The notes under the pieces were generated by a model. It worked only from the letters and a program-made list of their open reading frames with translations, did not search any database and was not told the DNA's origin. From contig NZ_LT629784.1 of NCBI RefSeq assembly GCF_900105595.1, forward strand, positions 1,364,001-1,428,000: a DNA stretch of 64,000 nucleotides. The letters are read 5' to 3'. The stretch comes from Stappia sp. ES.058. GTDB lineage: Bacteria > Pseudomonadota > Alphaproteobacteria > Rhizobiales > Stappiaceae. Position numbers and translations under genes: made by a program. This document shows positions 8,802 through 17,836 of this stretch, piece after piece. Numbering within the stretch: the stretch's first letter is position 1; each line of letters opens with the position of its first letter.

Positions 8802-8813
8802 GAGCCGTTTCGG

Positions 8814-10121
8814 ATGTCCCGCAAATATCTCAAGAAAGCCGATCTCACGCCGACCAGCGGTGCCTCCGATGTGCGTGATACGGTTCAGTCCATCCTCGAC
8901 GATATCGAAACCCGGGGCGAGGCCGCGGCGCGTGAATATGCGGCGAAGTTCGACCGCTACGACGGTGCGATCAAGCTTTCGCGTGCAGAGATCGATGCCG
9001 CGATCGCCAAGGTGCCGGAAAAGCTGAAGCAGGATATCCAGTTCGCCCACGACAACGTGCGCCGCTTCGCGGAAGCCCAGAAGGCCACGTTGAAGGACAT
9101 CGAGGTCGAGGTCGTTCCGGGCCTGATCGCCGGTCAAAAGAGCATTCCTGTGCGTGCGGCCGGCTGTTACATCCCGGGCGGTCGCTACAGCCATATCGCG
9201 TCCGCGATCATGACTGTGACGACGGCGAAGGTGGCCGGCTGCGGCAGCATTACGGCCTGCTCGCCGCCGCGTCCGGACATCGGGATCGCGCCGGCCATCA
9301 TCTACGCGGCCGATCTGTGCGGTGCCGATACGATCCTCGCCATGGGTGGCGTGCAGGGTGTGGCCTCCATGGCTTTCGGGCTGTTCGACCTGCCGAAGGC
9401 GGATATTCTTGTCGGTCCCGGCAACCAGTTCGTCGCCGAAGCCAAGCGCATATTGTTCGGACGCGTCGGCATCGACATGTTCGCGGGCCCGACAGACAGC
9501 CTTATTCTGGCCGACGAGACGGCCGATGCGGAAATCGTCGCGGCCGACCTCGTCGGACAGGCGGAGCACGGCTACAATTCGCCTGTCTGGCTCGTGACCG
9601 ACAACGAACCGCTGGCGCGGAAGGTCATGGAGATCGTTCCCCGGCTGATCGCTGATCTTCCGGAGATGAACGGCAAGAACGCTGAGGCCGCCTGGCGCGA
9701 CTATGCCGAGGTGATCGTTTGCGACGACCGGGAAGAAATGGCGGCAACCTCCGACGACTATGCGCCGGAGCACCTGACGGTTCAGGCGCAGGATCTCGAC
9801 TGGTGGCTGGAGCGCCTGCAGTGCTACGGATCGCTGTTTCTCGGCGAGGAGACAACGGTTGCCTTCGGCGACAAGGCGTCCGGTACCAATCACGTCCTGC
9901 CGACCTCGGGGGCCGCGAATTACACCGGCGGCCTGTCGGTTCACAAATACATGAAAATCGTCACGTGGCAGCGGGCCACCCGCGACGGCGCAAAGCCCGT
10001 CGCAGAGGCAACGGCGCGCATCTCGCGGCTTGAGGGGATGGAAGGCCATGCCCGCACGGCGGACATCCGGCTGAAGAAATACTTCCCGGATGAGACCTTC
10101 GATCTCACGTCGGGGATGTGA
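8814..10121 (+). CDS. hpsN: Sulfopropanediol 3-dehydrogenase (histidinol dehydrogenase-like HpsN)
   Basis: 435 residues of the histidinol dehydrogenase fold. GQAEHG at about residues 251-256 keeps the Gln and His zinc ligands, YAPEHL keeps the Glu-His catalytic pair, and EGMEGHA keeps the C-terminal His ligand. A hisD orthologue would sit with other his genes. Here it follows a TRAP transporter and precedes an SDR, a zinc dehydrogenase and SuyAB, exactly the company of HpsN, which oxidises (R)-2,3-dihydroxypropane-1-sulfonate to (R)-sulfolactate with NAD+ in two steps. Assignment rests on family plus context. Confidence 0.85.
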   Translation: MSRKYLKKADLTPTSGASDVRDTVQSILDDIETRGEAAAREYAAKFDRYDGAIKLSRAEIDAAIAKVPEKLKQDIQFAHDNVRRFAEAQKATLKDIEVEVVPGLIAGQKSIPVRAAGCYIPGGRYSHIASAIMTVTTAKVAGCGSITACSPPRPDIGIAPAIIYAADLCGADTILAMGGVQGVASMAFGLFDLPKADILVGPGNQFVAEAKRILFGRVGIDMFAGPTDSLILADETADAEIVAADLVGQAEHGYNSPVWLVTDNEPLARKVMEIVPRLIADLPEMNGKNAEAAWRDYAEVIVCDDREEMAATSDDYAPEHLTVQAQDLDWWLERLQCYGSLFLGEETTVAFGDKASGTNHVLPTSGAANYTGGLSVHKYMKIVTWQRATRDGAKPVAEATARISRLEGMEGHARTADIRLKKYFPDETFDLTSGM

Positions 10122-10129
10122 GACGCCTG

Positions 10130-10897
10130 ATGTCATCCTTATCCCCCACCGCATTGTTTGACCTGACGGGCAGGGTCGCCTGCGTCACCGGTGCCAGCGC
10201 CGGCCTTGGCCGGCGTGCAGCCGACGTTCTGATTGCCGCCGGTGCGCAGGTGGTTGGCGTGGCCCGTCGCTCCGACGCCCTTGAGGGCTGGGCACGGGAG
10301 GCAGGAGACAATGCCGCCTATGTCGTCGGCGATCTGTCGCAGCGTGAGGCGGTCGCCGGGATCGCGGAGCGCGTGAGCGACGCATTCGGCCCGCCGGACA
10401 TTTTGGTCAATGCCGCCGGCATCAACACCCGTGAGCCGGCCGACGAGATCACGCCGGAGGGCTGGGACGTCACGCTCAACCTCAATCTCGCGGCGCCTTT
10501 CTTTCTGGCACAGGCGTTTGCGCCGGGTATGCGAGACCGGAAATGGGGGCGCATTCTCAACTTCGCGTCGCTGCAAAGCCACCGGGCGTTTCCCGCCGGC
10601 CTGTCCTATGGCGTATCGAAGGGCGGTGTGGTGCAAATGACGCGGGCGATGGCGGAAGCCTGGTCGGCGGACGGCATCACCGCCAATGCCATCGGGCCAG
10701 GCTTTTTTCGCACCGAACTGACGGCCGCCGTCTTCGCCGATCCTGAGCGCGCGGCGCGCAATGCGGCCGCCACTTGCATCGGGCGCAACGGCGAGCCATC
10801 GGATATCGATGGCCCGGTGCTGTTCCTGTGTTCGGAGGCGAGCGGCTACGTCACCGGCCAGACACTGATGGTCGACGGGGGGTTCACCGCGAAATGA
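10130..10897 (+). CDS. hpsO: Short-chain dehydrogenase, probable DHPS 2-dehydrogenase (HpsO-like)
   Basis: 255 residues from the ATG at 10130; a GTG at 10118 overlapping the previous stop would add four. Rossmann motif TGASAGLG is at residues 20-27, NAAG near 94-97, and the catalytic set is Ser147, Tyr160, Lys164 (YGVSK). In known DHPS pathways HpsO and HpsP interconvert the two DHPS enantiomers through the 2-keto form so that HpsN can use the R form. The stop overlaps the next ATG, consistent with paired action. Confidence 0.75.
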   Translation: MSSLSPTALFDLTGRVACVTGASAGLGRRAADVLIAAGAQVVGVARRSDALEGWAREAGDNAAYVVGDLSQREAVAGIAERVSDAFGPPDILVNAAGINTREPADEITPEGWDVTLNLNLAAPFFLAQAFAPGMRDRKWGRILNFASLQSHRAFPAGLSYGVSKGGVVQMTRAMAEAWSADGITANAIGPGFFRTELTAAVFADPERAARNAAATCIGRNGEPSDIDGPVLFLCSEASGYVTGQTLMVDGGFTAK

Positions 10898-11892
10898 AAG
10901 CGCTTTTCTATACCGGCGAGAAGACGCTGGAATTGCGAGACGCCGAAGATCCCGTACCTGCGGAGGGCGAGGTGCTCGTGCGCGTCGAAAGCGTCGGGAT
11001 CTGCGGCTCGGACATGCATGCCTATCTCGGCCATGACGAGCGCCGACCGGCGCCCTTGATACTCGGACATGAGGCTGCGGGAACGGTGGTTTCCGGACCG
11101 GAAACGGGACGGCGCGTCACCGTCAACCCGCTGGTGACCTGCATGACCTGCGATGCGTGCCGCTCGGGCCGGGAAAATATTTGCGCCGAGCGCCAGATCA
11201 TCTCCATGCCGCCGCGCGAAGGCGCGTTTGCGCAGTTTCTCGCCATGCCCGAGCGCAACCTCGTCACAGTGCCGGATCACGTGTCGTTCGACCACGCCGC
11301 CCTGGCGGAACCGATTGCCTGCGGCTGGCATGCCGTGAAGATGGCGCAGCGGTCGTTGTTCAAGCCGCTGGCGGAAGCCCGCGTTCTGGTGATCGGCGGC
11401 GGTGCAATCGGGGTTGGTGCAGCGCTGTCGCTCAAGGCACAGGGCGCTTCGGGCGTCACCGTGGTGGAACCGAATGCCGCGCGGTGCGCCTATCTCGTCG
11501 AGCAGGTTAAGCTCGACGCCCGCGACCCGGCAGCCGTCGATGCGGATCGCATGTTTGATCTGATTGTCGATGCAGTCGGCTATTCGGCCACGCGCGAGGA
11601 GGCGTCCCGGCGTGCGGCCCCGGGAGCGGTGGTCGTCCACATCGGACTGGGGCAGGCGAGCGGCGGCCTCGATGTCCGCCGCATGACGCTGCAGGAAATC
11701 ACCTTCATCGGCACCTACACCTACACGGCAAACGACTTCCGCGAGACAGCGGCCGCCATTTTCGACGGTCGCCTGGGCGCGCTTGACTGGGTGCGGAAGC
11801 GCCCGCTGGAGGAGGGCGCGGCGGCGTTTGCCGATCTTCTCTCCGGCTCTGTCAACGCGCCGAAGATCATCCTGAAACCACATCTCACCTGA
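10894..11892 (+). CDS. hpsP: Zinc-dependent medium-chain dehydrogenase, probable DHPS 2-dehydrogenase (HpsP-like)
   Basis: 332 residues from the ATG overlapping the SDR stop (ATGA). Catalytic zinc ligands Cys37 and His59-Glu60 (GHEAAG) are present, as are the structural zinc cysteines 83, 86, 89 and 97. The cofactor loop VIGGGAIG lies near residue 166. The family includes threonine and sorbitol dehydrogenases. With the SDR it is inferred to epimerise DHPS in the cytoplasm. Substrate specificity cannot be read from sequence alone. Confidence 0.75.
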   Translation: MKALFYTGEKTLELRDAEDPVPAEGEVLVRVESVGICGSDMHAYLGHDERRPAPLILGHEAAGTVVSGPETGRRVTVNPLVTCMTCDACRSGRENICAERQIISMPPREGAFAQFLAMPERNLVTVPDHVSFDHAALAEPIACGWHAVKMAQRSLFKPLAEARVLVIGGGAIGVGAALSLKAQGASGVTVVEPNAARCAYLVEQVKLDARDPAAVDADRMFDLIVDAVGYSATREEASRRAAPGAVVVHIGLGQASGGLDVRRMTLQEITFIGTYTYTANDFRETAAAIFDGRLGALDWVRKRPLEEGAAAFADLLSGSVNAPKIILKPHLT

Positions 11893-11904
11893 AAGGAAAG
11901 CCGG

Positions 11905-12195
11905 ATGGCTGAAATTCCTCAATTGCTCGTCCACCAAGCGGAGGACAACGTCGGTGTCGTCGTCGTCGAGGGGCTCAAGGCCGGCACCGACATGCTGTGC
12001 TGCGTCACGCATGACAATTCGACGTTTCGCCTGACGTCCAAGGCGGATGTGCCGATTGGGCACAAGATCGCGCTGACGGATCTGAAGTCAGGCGACACCG
12101 CGATCAAATACGGTGAGGATATCGGCAAGTTCATCGCCGACATCGAAAAGGGCGCTCACGTCCACACCCACAATTGCAAAACCAAGCGCTGGTAA
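11905..12195 (+). CDS. suyA: Sulfolactate sulfo-lyase small subunit SuyA
   Basis: A 96-residue SAF-domain protein resembling the N-terminal piece of altronate dehydratase, here as a separate subunit. [14 protein letters not shown] holds conserved His and Cys, and the tail [11 protein letters not shown] matches SuyA-type endings. AAAGGAAAG precedes the ATG. SuyAB splits (R)-sulfolactate into pyruvate and sulfite. The alternative reading, a hydroxy-acid dehydratase, is made less likely by the HpsNOP neighbours and the downstream anion exporter. Confidence 0.85.
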   Translation: MAEIPQLLVHQAEDNVGVVVVEGLKAGTDMLCCVTHDNSTFRLTSKADVPIGHKIALTDLKSGDTAIKYGEDIGKFIADIEKGAHVHTHNCKTKRW

Positions 12196-12206
12196 GGACG
12201 GATCCC

Positions 12207-13388
12207 ATGGCTTCGAAATACTCAAACATCACCATCAACGCCTACCGTCGCGAGAACGGCCGGGTGGGCGTGCGCAACCATGTCTTGATCCTGCCGCTTG
12301 ACGACATTTCCAACGCGGCCTGCGAGGCGGTGGCCAACAACATCAAGGGCACGCTGGCACTCCCGCATGCTTATGGGCGCCTGCAGTTCGGCGAGGATCT
12401 CGATCTTCACTTCCGCACGATCATCGGCACCGGCGCCAACCCCAATGTCGCCGCCTGCGTTGTGATCGGCATCGAGCCGGGCTGGACCCAGAAGGTCGTC
12501 GACGGCATCGCCGCCACCGGCAAGCCGGTGAAGGGCTTTTCCATCGAGCAGAACGGCGATCTGAAGACGATCATGGACGCCTCGCGCACGGCGAAGGACT
12601 TCGTGCATTTCGCCTCCGAGCTGCAGCGCGAGGAATGCTCGATCTCCGAGCTTTGGGTCTCGACCAAATGCGGCGAGAGCGACACGACGACCGGCCTCGG
12701 CTCCTGCCCGACGGTCGGCAACATGTACGACAAGCTGCTGCCGGAAGGCATCTACGGTTGCTTCGGTGAAACCTCCGAGATCACCGGTGCGGAGCACATC
12801 TGCCAAAAGCGTGCGGTCAACGAAGAGGTTGGCGAGCGCTGGTACAAGATGTGGAAGGCCTATCAGGACGATGTCATCTTTGCGCATCAAACCGATGACC
12901 TCTCCGACAGCCAGCCGACCAAGGGCAACATTGAGGGCGGTCTGACGACCATCGAGGAGAAGGCGCTCGGCAATCTGGAAAAGATCGGCCGCACGTCCGA
13001 GTTCATCGACATTCTGGAACCGGCCGAGGCGCCGAAGTCCGGAAAGGGCCTCTACTTCATGGATTCCTCGTCGGCGGCAGCAGAATGCGTGACGCTGATG
13101 GCGGCGGGCGGCTATGTCGTTCACACCTTTCCGACCGGGCAGGGCAATGTGATCGGCAATCCGATCGTACCGGTGATCAAGATCACCGCGAACCCGCGCA
13201 CGGTCCGCACCATGAGCGAGCATGTCGATGTCGACGTGTCGGGTATCTTGCGTCGCGAGATGACGATCGACGAGGCCGGCGACGAGCTGATCGAGATGAT
13301 CCGGCGCACCTCCAACGGCCGGGCAACGGCCGCTGAGGCACTCGGTCATCGGGAATTCTCGATGACAAAGCTCTACCGCAGCGCCTAA
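12207..13388 (+). CDS. suyB: Sulfolactate sulfo-lyase large subunit SuyB
   Basis: 393 residues from the ATG at 12207, with AAGGA nine bases upstream. It belongs to the altronate dehydratase C-terminal family. The segment [13 protein letters not shown] (Lys154, Cys155) is the counterpart of KCGGSD in UxaA and is expected near the metal site. With SuyA it forms the carbon-sulfur bond-cleaving enzyme that ends the DHPS route, releasing sulfite to be exported or oxidised. No sulfite dehydrogenase gene is seen nearby. Confidence 0.87.
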   Translation: MASKYSNITINAYRRENGRVGVRNHVLILPLDDISNAACEAVANNIKGTLALPHAYGRLQFGEDLDLHFRTIIGTGANPNVAACVVIGIEPGWTQKVVDGIAATGKPVKGFSIEQNGDLKTIMDASRTAKDFVHFASELQREECSISELWVSTKCGESDTTTGLGSCPTVGNMYDKLLPEGIYGCFGETSEITGAEHICQKRAVNEEVGERWYKMWKAYQDDVIFAHQTDDLSDSQPTKGNIEGGLTTIEEKALGNLEKIGRTSEFIDILEPAEAPKSGKGLYFMDSSSAAAECVTLMAAGGYVVHTFPTGQGNVIGNPIVPVIKITANPRTVRTMSEHVDVDVSGILRREMTIDEAGDELIEMIRRTSNGRATAAEALGHREFSMTKLYRSA

Positions 13389-13409
13389 ACGTCTGTATCA
13401 ACACACAAC

Positions 13410-13436
13410 GCTGCCCGGGCGCGTGGTCCGGGCAGC
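13410..13436 (+). repeat. Hairpin between suyB and the exporter gene
   Basis: GCTGCCCGG (13410-13418) pairs with CCGGGCAGC (13428-13436) across a nine-base loop. No T-run follows, so it may be a leaky terminator or RNA-processing stem that lowers exporter expression relative to suyAB. Confidence 0.45.
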
Positions 13437-13450
13437 CGCACAGGTGCATT

Positions 13451-14473
13451 GTGGTTTCAGCTTCGCTTGCAAAAATGAAATCCGGATGGGGTCCGCTGTT
13501 CCCCGGTTTATTGCTCGCAGCCACGGTTGCGACAGCGGCGAAATTTCTCGGCGAGCACTATGGCGCGCCGGTCATGCTCTTCGCATTGCTGATCGGCATG
13601 GCGTTCAATTTCCTGGCGAGCGACGAGCGCTTTGCAAAGGGCATCGAGTTTGCGTCCAAGACGTTGTTGCGGGCCGGCATCGTGCTGCTCGGCATGCGCA
13701 TCACCGGGGCGGATATCGTTTCGCTCGGCCTGTCCACCTTTCTGACCGTCGTCGGCCTGATGGCCCTGACCATCGGCTGCGGATTCGTTTGCGGCCGGAT
13801 TTTCGGCAAGGGCTGGCGCTTTTCGTTGCTGACCGGCGGGTCGGTTGCGATCTGCGGCGCCTCGGCGGCGCTCGCCATCGCCTCGATCATCCCGCACAAT
13901 GACAAGACGGAACGCAACACGCTGTTCACCGTCGTGTCCGTGACCACGATCTCGACCATCGCGATGATCATCTATCCGATCCTGTTTTCCCTGCTTGGTC
14001 TGACCGACGATCAAAGCGGCTTTCTTGTCGGTGCGACCATCCACGATGTCGCGCAGGTCGTCGGCGCCGGCTATTCCATTTCCGCCGAGGCGGGCGATGT
14101 CTCCACCATCATCAAGCTGCTGCGGGTGACCATGCTGCCGGTTGTGCTGATCGTTGTCGTGCTGGCGCTGGCGAAATCCGGCGCCAGCGGCAGCGGAAAG
14201 GTGCGTCTTCCGCTCTTCGTCGTCGGCTTTGCCGCTCTGACCACGCTGAACAGCTTCGGTGTTATTCCCGAGGTCGTGACCACGGTCGGTGTCAACGCAT
14301 CGTCCTGGATGCTGGTGATCGCCATTTCCGCGCTTGGCGTGCGCACCAACATGAAGGACATGCTTCAGCTCGGGTGGCAGCATGTGGCCGTGATCCTGGT
14401 CGAGACCCTGTTCCTGCTGACAATGGCACTGATCGCGGTGGAGATTGGTCTCGTCGGCTCCGTTTCGTTCTGA
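13451..14473 (+). CDS. YeiH-family putative sulfate/sulfite exporter (SuyZ/TauZ-like)
   Basis: 340 residues, about ten membrane helices, of the Cons_hypoth698 (YeiH) family. I use the GTG at 13451 because AGGTG stands four bases ahead; an ATG at 13475 is possible. Conserved segments include GMRITGADIVSLG, GSVAICGASAALA and GATIHDVAQVVGAGYS. Members next to sulfonate degradation genes are thought to remove sulfate or sulfite left after desulfonation, which fits its place 62 bases after suyB. Export of that anion is inferred, not shown. Confidence 0.8.
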   Translation: MVSASLAKMKSGWGPLFPGLLLAATVATAAKFLGEHYGAPVMLFALLIGMAFNFLASDERFAKGIEFASKTLLRAGIVLLGMRITGADIVSLGLSTFLTVVGLMALTIGCGFVCGRIFGKGWRFSLLTGGSVAICGASAALAIASIIPHNDKTERNTLFTVVSVTTISTIAMIIYPILFSLLGLTDDQSGFLVGATIHDVAQVVGAGYSISAEAGDVSTIIKLLRVTMLPVVLIVVVLALAKSGASGSGKVRLPLFVVGFAALTTLNSFGVIPEVVTTVGVNASSWMLVIAISALGVRTNMKDMLQLGWQHVAVILVETLFLLTMALIAVEIGLVGSVSF

Positions 14474-14586
14474 CGGCGCGCGACGCCCGGCCAACCGCAA
14501 TCCGCACAGACCCGAGGGCACGTTTGGCGAGGCCTTCCCCTGGCGCTTGCGCGTGACACGATGCCGCAGACCGCGGTGGGGCTTTG

Positions 14587-14609
14587 AATGGGTATTTAAA
14601 ATACCAATT
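14587..14609. promoter_or_regulatory. NsrR-type operator
   Basis: Two 11-base halves around a central A (14598): AATGGGTATTT and AAATACCAATT. The inner seven bases are a perfect inverted repeat. Each half matches the NsrR consensus AANATGYATTT or its complement at 9 of 11 positions. It lies 44 bases before the nsrR start, so it points to NO-responsive autoregulation of nsrR-nnrS-nnrU. Confidence 0.75.
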
Positions 14610-14653
14610 TGAAGAGCTACAGATCGGGCCACCTCTTGATTGTGGAGTTGGCG

Positions 14654-15076
14654 ATGCGACTGACAGCCTTTACGGATTTCGGATTACGCGCGCTCATGCG
14701 CATGGCCGGGGAACCGGAGCGGGCCTTGTCCACGGCAGAGCTCGCCGGCGAATTCCGGATTTCGCGCAATCATCTTGCAAAGGCGGTTGCCGCGTTGTCC
14801 GCCGCCGGCTTTGTCGAAACGCGGCGGGGCGGGGGCGGCGGTGCGGTGCTTGCCCGCAGTGCCGCGCAAATGCCGCTCGGCGACATCGTGGCCGTGCTCG
14901 AGCAGCGAAGCCCGCTGGTCGAGTGCTTCCAATCCGATGGCGGAGATTGCGTCGTGACGCCGGTGTGCCGCCTGAAGACAATCCTCGCAGGCGGTCGCCA
15001 GCGTTTCCTGGATGAACTGAACCTTTACACGCTGGCGGATTGTGCCCTGCCGGCAAGACGGGAGGCTGCGCAATGA
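14654..15076 (+). CDS. nsrR: NO-sensing Rrf2-family repressor NsrR
   Basis: 140 residues beginning MRLTAFTDFGLRALMRMA, the classic NsrR opening. The winged helix is followed by three cysteines at 91, 99 and 105, matching the spacing of the Fe-S cluster ligands in known NsrR proteins. GGAG sits six bases ahead of the ATG at 14654; an in-frame ATG at 14609 would overlap the operator. NsrR represses NO-detoxification genes until NO damages its cluster. The stop overlaps the nnrS start (ATGA), so sensor and membrane protein are co-translated. Confidence 0.9.
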   Translation: MRLTAFTDFGLRALMRMAGEPERALSTAELAGEFRISRNHLAKAVAALSAAGFVETRRGGGGGAVLARSAAQMPLGDIVAVLEQRSPLVECFQSDGGDCVVTPVCRLKTILAGGRQRFLDELNLYTLADCALPARREAAQ

Positions 15077-16278
15077 CCTCCACGGCCATGCAGATGCGGG
15101 CCTGGCGCGGCACGGCGCTCCTGAGCTACGGCTTTCGACCCTTCTTCCTGGGCGGAGCGGCCTGGGCCGCGTTTGCAATGGTTCTCTGGTTGCCGATGTT
15201 GACCGGCCACATCGTCCTGCCGACGGCCTTCGACCCGGTGTCCTGGCATGCGCATGCGTTTCTCTATGGCTATCTGGGAGCGGTCGTCGCGGGTTTCATG
15301 CTCACGGCCGTGCCGAACTGGACCGGACGCTTGCCGATCGTCGGCTGGCGGCTCGGTATCCTGGCCCTGACCTGGCTTGCGGGGCGTGTTGCGGTGGCGT
15401 TCTCCGCCGGACTGCCGCCCGGTCTCGTCGCCATGATCGATCTTGCCTTTCCCGTTGTTTTCGCGCTGGCGGTCGGGCGGGAAATCGTTGCGGGAAAGAA
15501 TTGGCGCAATCTGATCGTGCTCGGCATGTTGACCGTCTTCATCGCCGGAAATGCTGTCTTCCATTGGGAGGCCGCACGCGGGGACTACGCGGCCGGCGGA
15601 ACGGGGCTGCGGATCGGCCTTGGCGCCGCGCTGATGATGATCGCCGTGATCGGCGGGCGCATCATTCCCTCGTTCACCCGCAACTGGCTCGCGAAACGCA
15701 AACCCGGACGCTTGCCGGTCCCGCCCATGCAACGCTTCGACAAGCTCACGCTTGTCGTGCTGCTGGTGTCGTTGCTTCTGTGGGTCGTGCTGCCGGTGAG
15801 CCCCTGGACCGGTGTGGCATTGGTTGCTTGCGGCGTGTTGCATCTTGGCCGTCTTGCCCGATGGGCGGGCGATCGGACTTTGACCGAGCCGTTGGTGGCG
15901 GTCCTGCACGTCGGCTATTCGTTCCTGCCTCTTGGCGCGCTGTTTCTTGGCGTTACGATCCTGCTTGAGGACGATCCGGTGCGGACGGCGTCCCAGCATC
16001 TGTGGATGGGCGGAGCGCTGGGATTGATGACGCTGGCGGTCATGACGCGGGCGACTCTCGGACACACAGGACGTCCCTTGCACGCCGGAGCGGCGACGCT
16101 TGCAGTCTATGCAGCGCTTGTCGGATCGGTCCTTGCGCGTTTTGCCGCAGGTTTCTGGCCCGATGCCGCAACACTGCTCCATGGCGCGTCCGCCGGTCTC
16201 TGGCTCGCGGCCTTCGCCGGATATGCAGCCGCCTACGGTCCCTCCCTGTGCCGGCGTCCGCCGGGCAAGGCCGGGTGA
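15073..16278 (+). CDS. nnrS: NnrS family haem-copper membrane protein
   Basis: 401 residues with about 12 hydrophobic helices. The opening LLSYGFRPFFLGGAAWAA and the His-containing WHAHAFLYGYLGAVVAGFMLTAVPNWTGR (split over residues 58-86) are signatures of NnrS, a haem- and copper-containing inner-membrane protein tied to NO stress in denitrifiers. It starts within the nsrR stop and is followed nine bases later by nnrU. Its likely regulation is by NsrR through the operator ahead of nsrR. Confidence 0.9.
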   Translation: MTSTAMQMRAWRGTALLSYGFRPFFLGGAAWAAFAMVLWLPMLTGHIVLPTAFDPVSWHAHAFLYGYLGAVVAGFMLTAVPNWTGRLPIVGWRLGILALTWLAGRVAVAFSAGLPPGLVAMIDLAFPVVFALAVGREIVAGKNWRNLIVLGMLTVFIAGNAVFHWEAARGDYAAGGTGLRIGLGAALMMIAVIGGRIIPSFTRNWLAKRKPGRLPVPPMQRFDKLTLVVLLVSLLLWVVLPVSPWTGVALVACGVLHLGRLARWAGDRTLTEPLVAVLHVGYSFLPLGALFLGVTILLEDDPVRTASQHLWMGGALGLMTLAVMTRATLGHTGRPLHAGAATLAVYAALVGSVLARFAAGFWPDAATLLHGASAGLWLAAFAGYAAAYGPSLCRRPPGKAG

Positions 16279-16287
16279 GGGGCGCGC

Positions 16288-16959
16288 ATGACCGAATGGG
16301 GAGAATTCGCGCTCGCTTTCGCCGCATTCCTGACGACGCATTCCGTGCCGATCCGGCCGCCAATGCGGCCCGTCCTGATTGCCTTGCTCGGACCGCGCGG
16401 GTTCACGCTTGCCTATTCGCTGCTTTCCCTGGGCGCTCTTGCCTGGTTGATCGCGGCCGCAGGGCGTGCGCCCTATGTCGCCTTGTGGCATTGGGCGCCC
16501 TGGCAGAACCATCTGACCCTGTCCCTGATGCTTCCCGTGTGCCTGCTCCTCGCTCTCGCCATCGTGCGTCCGAATCCCTTGTCCTTCGGCGGAGCCGGCA
16601 ACGACCGCTTTGATCCCGTCCGTCCCGGCATCGTGCGGCTTGTCCGCCACCCGCTTCTGCTGGCGCTGGCGCTATGGGCTGCGGCGCACCTGGTCCCGAA
16701 CGGCGATCTTGCCCATGTGCTCCTTTTTGGCGTCTTCGCGGCTTTCGCAGCGCTTGGCGGACGGTTGGTGGACCGGCGCAAACAGCGCGAACTGGGCGCT
16801 CGGTGGCACAGTCTGCGCGCGGAGATCAAGGCCCAACCGGTGTTTGCGGGGCCGGCATCCTGGTCGGGACTGTGGCTGCGCCTGGGCACCGGGGTCGCGC
16901 TTTATGCGGCGCTCCTCCTGGCGCATCCATGGCTTTTCGGCGTCAGTCCGCTGTCCTAG
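16288..16959 (+). CDS. nnrU: NnrU family membrane protein
   Basis: 223 residues with about six membrane helices, including the NnrU/isoprenylcysteine methyltransferase-like segment PVRPGIVRLVRHPLLLALALWAAAHL. NnrU genes accompany NO reductase or NnrS genes in denitrifying alphaproteobacteria; the biochemical role is not settled. It is third in the nsrR operon and its end meets the oppositely oriented regulator gene 19 bases on. Confidence 0.85.
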   Translation: MTEWGEFALAFAAFLTTHSVPIRPPMRPVLIALLGPRGFTLAYSLLSLGALAWLIAAAGRAPYVALWHWAPWQNHLTLSLMLPVCLLLALAIVRPNPLSFGGAGNDRFDPVRPGIVRLVRHPLLLALALWAAAHLVPNGDLAHVLLFGVFAAFAALGGRLVDRRKQRELGARWHSLRAEIKAQPVFAGPASWSGLWLRLGTGVALYAALLLAHPWLFGVSPLS

Positions 16960-16978
16960 GTCAGCCGGCCGCTTCTGC

Positions 16979-17677
16979 TCAGGTTGAATAGTCGTCGATC
17001 AGCGGGCTGGGCTTTGCGAATTTCTCCAGATCGCCCTGGTCCTTGATGGTGATGCGGGTGCCGGTCACGTTCACGCCATAGGGCTGGAGCCCCTTGAAGG
17101 CGCGGCTCAGGTTCTCTGGCGTCATGCCGAGAAAGGACGCCAGTCTCCGCTTTTCGAAAGGCAGGTCGAACCCGGCCTCTCCGGCAGTGCGCTTTTGTTG
17201 ACGCAGAAGAAAATTCGCAAGGCGCTCCAACGAGGTTCTGAGTTTCAGGTCTTTCTGCGTCTTGATGACGGACCGGTAGCATTGCGCCAGTTCGGTCACG
17301 ATCGCCCGCGCGAAATCACTGTCGGCGTTGAAGGCGGCGCGGACATCCTGGCTCGGGATCAGCGCGATCCGGCTCTTCTCGAGCGTTCGCGCCGACATGA
17401 GATTGGGCGCATCGCGGATTGTTGCGGCAAGAATGAAGGTGGAGATCGGGCGGACGGTCGCCATGCTGGTCTCGCGTCCGTTCCAGCTGCAAAAGAGATC
17501 CACCGAACCTGTCAGCACGACATGCAGGAAATCGCTGGGGTCGCCCTCGGTGATCATCTCAATCTGGGGCGGGAAGGCCTGCACATAGGCCCCGCGCATG
17601 AGCGACATGAAGTTCTCATGGGCCATGTCCGAAAACAAATGGAGTTCCCGGATGTCCGGATAATCCGACTCGGGCAT
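16979..17677 (-). CDS. narR: Crp/Fnr-family regulator, NarR-like
   Basis: 232 residues from the ATG at 17677. A TTG-initiated version from 17728 would run into the Fnr box, so the shorter start is preferred. An N-terminal cyclic-nucleotide-type beta roll without Fnr cluster cysteines is followed by a long helix and a helix-turn-helix with recognition residues ENLSR, matching Fnr-type Glu-Ser-Arg contacts to TTGAT. It diverges from narK-narGHJI. This arrangement and the missing Fe-S ligands match NarR of Paracoccus, which activates nar genes in response to nitrate or nitrite; a Dnr/NnrR role sensing NO is the alternative. Confidence 0.72.
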   Translation of the reverse strand: MPESDYPDIRELHLFSDMAHENFMSLMRGAYVQAFPPQIEMITEGDPSDFLHVVLTGSVDLFCSWNGRETSMATVRPISTFILAATIRDAPNLMSARTLEKSRIALIPSQDVRAAFNADSDFARAIVTELAQCYRSVIKTQKDLKLRTSLERLANFLLRQQKRTAGEAGFDLPFEKRRLASFLGMTPENLSRAFKGLQPYGVNVTGTRITIKDQGDLEKFAKPSPLIDDYST

Positions 17678-17721
17678 CTCTTTGCGCACGTGTACCCACC
17701 TCACTGCCAGTGTTCGATAGC

Positions 17722-17735
17722 TTGACAATTATCAA
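17722..17735. promoter_or_regulatory. Fnr/NarR-type box near the regulator start
   Basis: TTGACAATTATCAA matches TTGAT-N4-ATCAA at 9 of 10 defined positions. It is centred about 51 bases upstream of the regulator start codon, so it may mediate autoregulation. Confidence 0.6.
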
Positions 17736-17836
17736 GCATTGAATTGATCCGCGTTTCAACCTGCCTTGATCGCCAATCGTCCGTTACGTGATATTATTCT
17801 GCAAGTCATTTATTTATAATGGTTTTTTGTTTGGAA

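Noticed and set aside
8814..10121. True histidinol dehydrogenase HisD for histidine synthesis
   Set aside because: The fold matches, but all neighbours belong to sulfonate catabolism and no his gene is present; HpsN is the better reading.
17766..17779. TTGATCGCCAATCG as a third Fnr box in the narR-narK region
   Set aside because: Only the first half matches; the second half lacks ATCAA.
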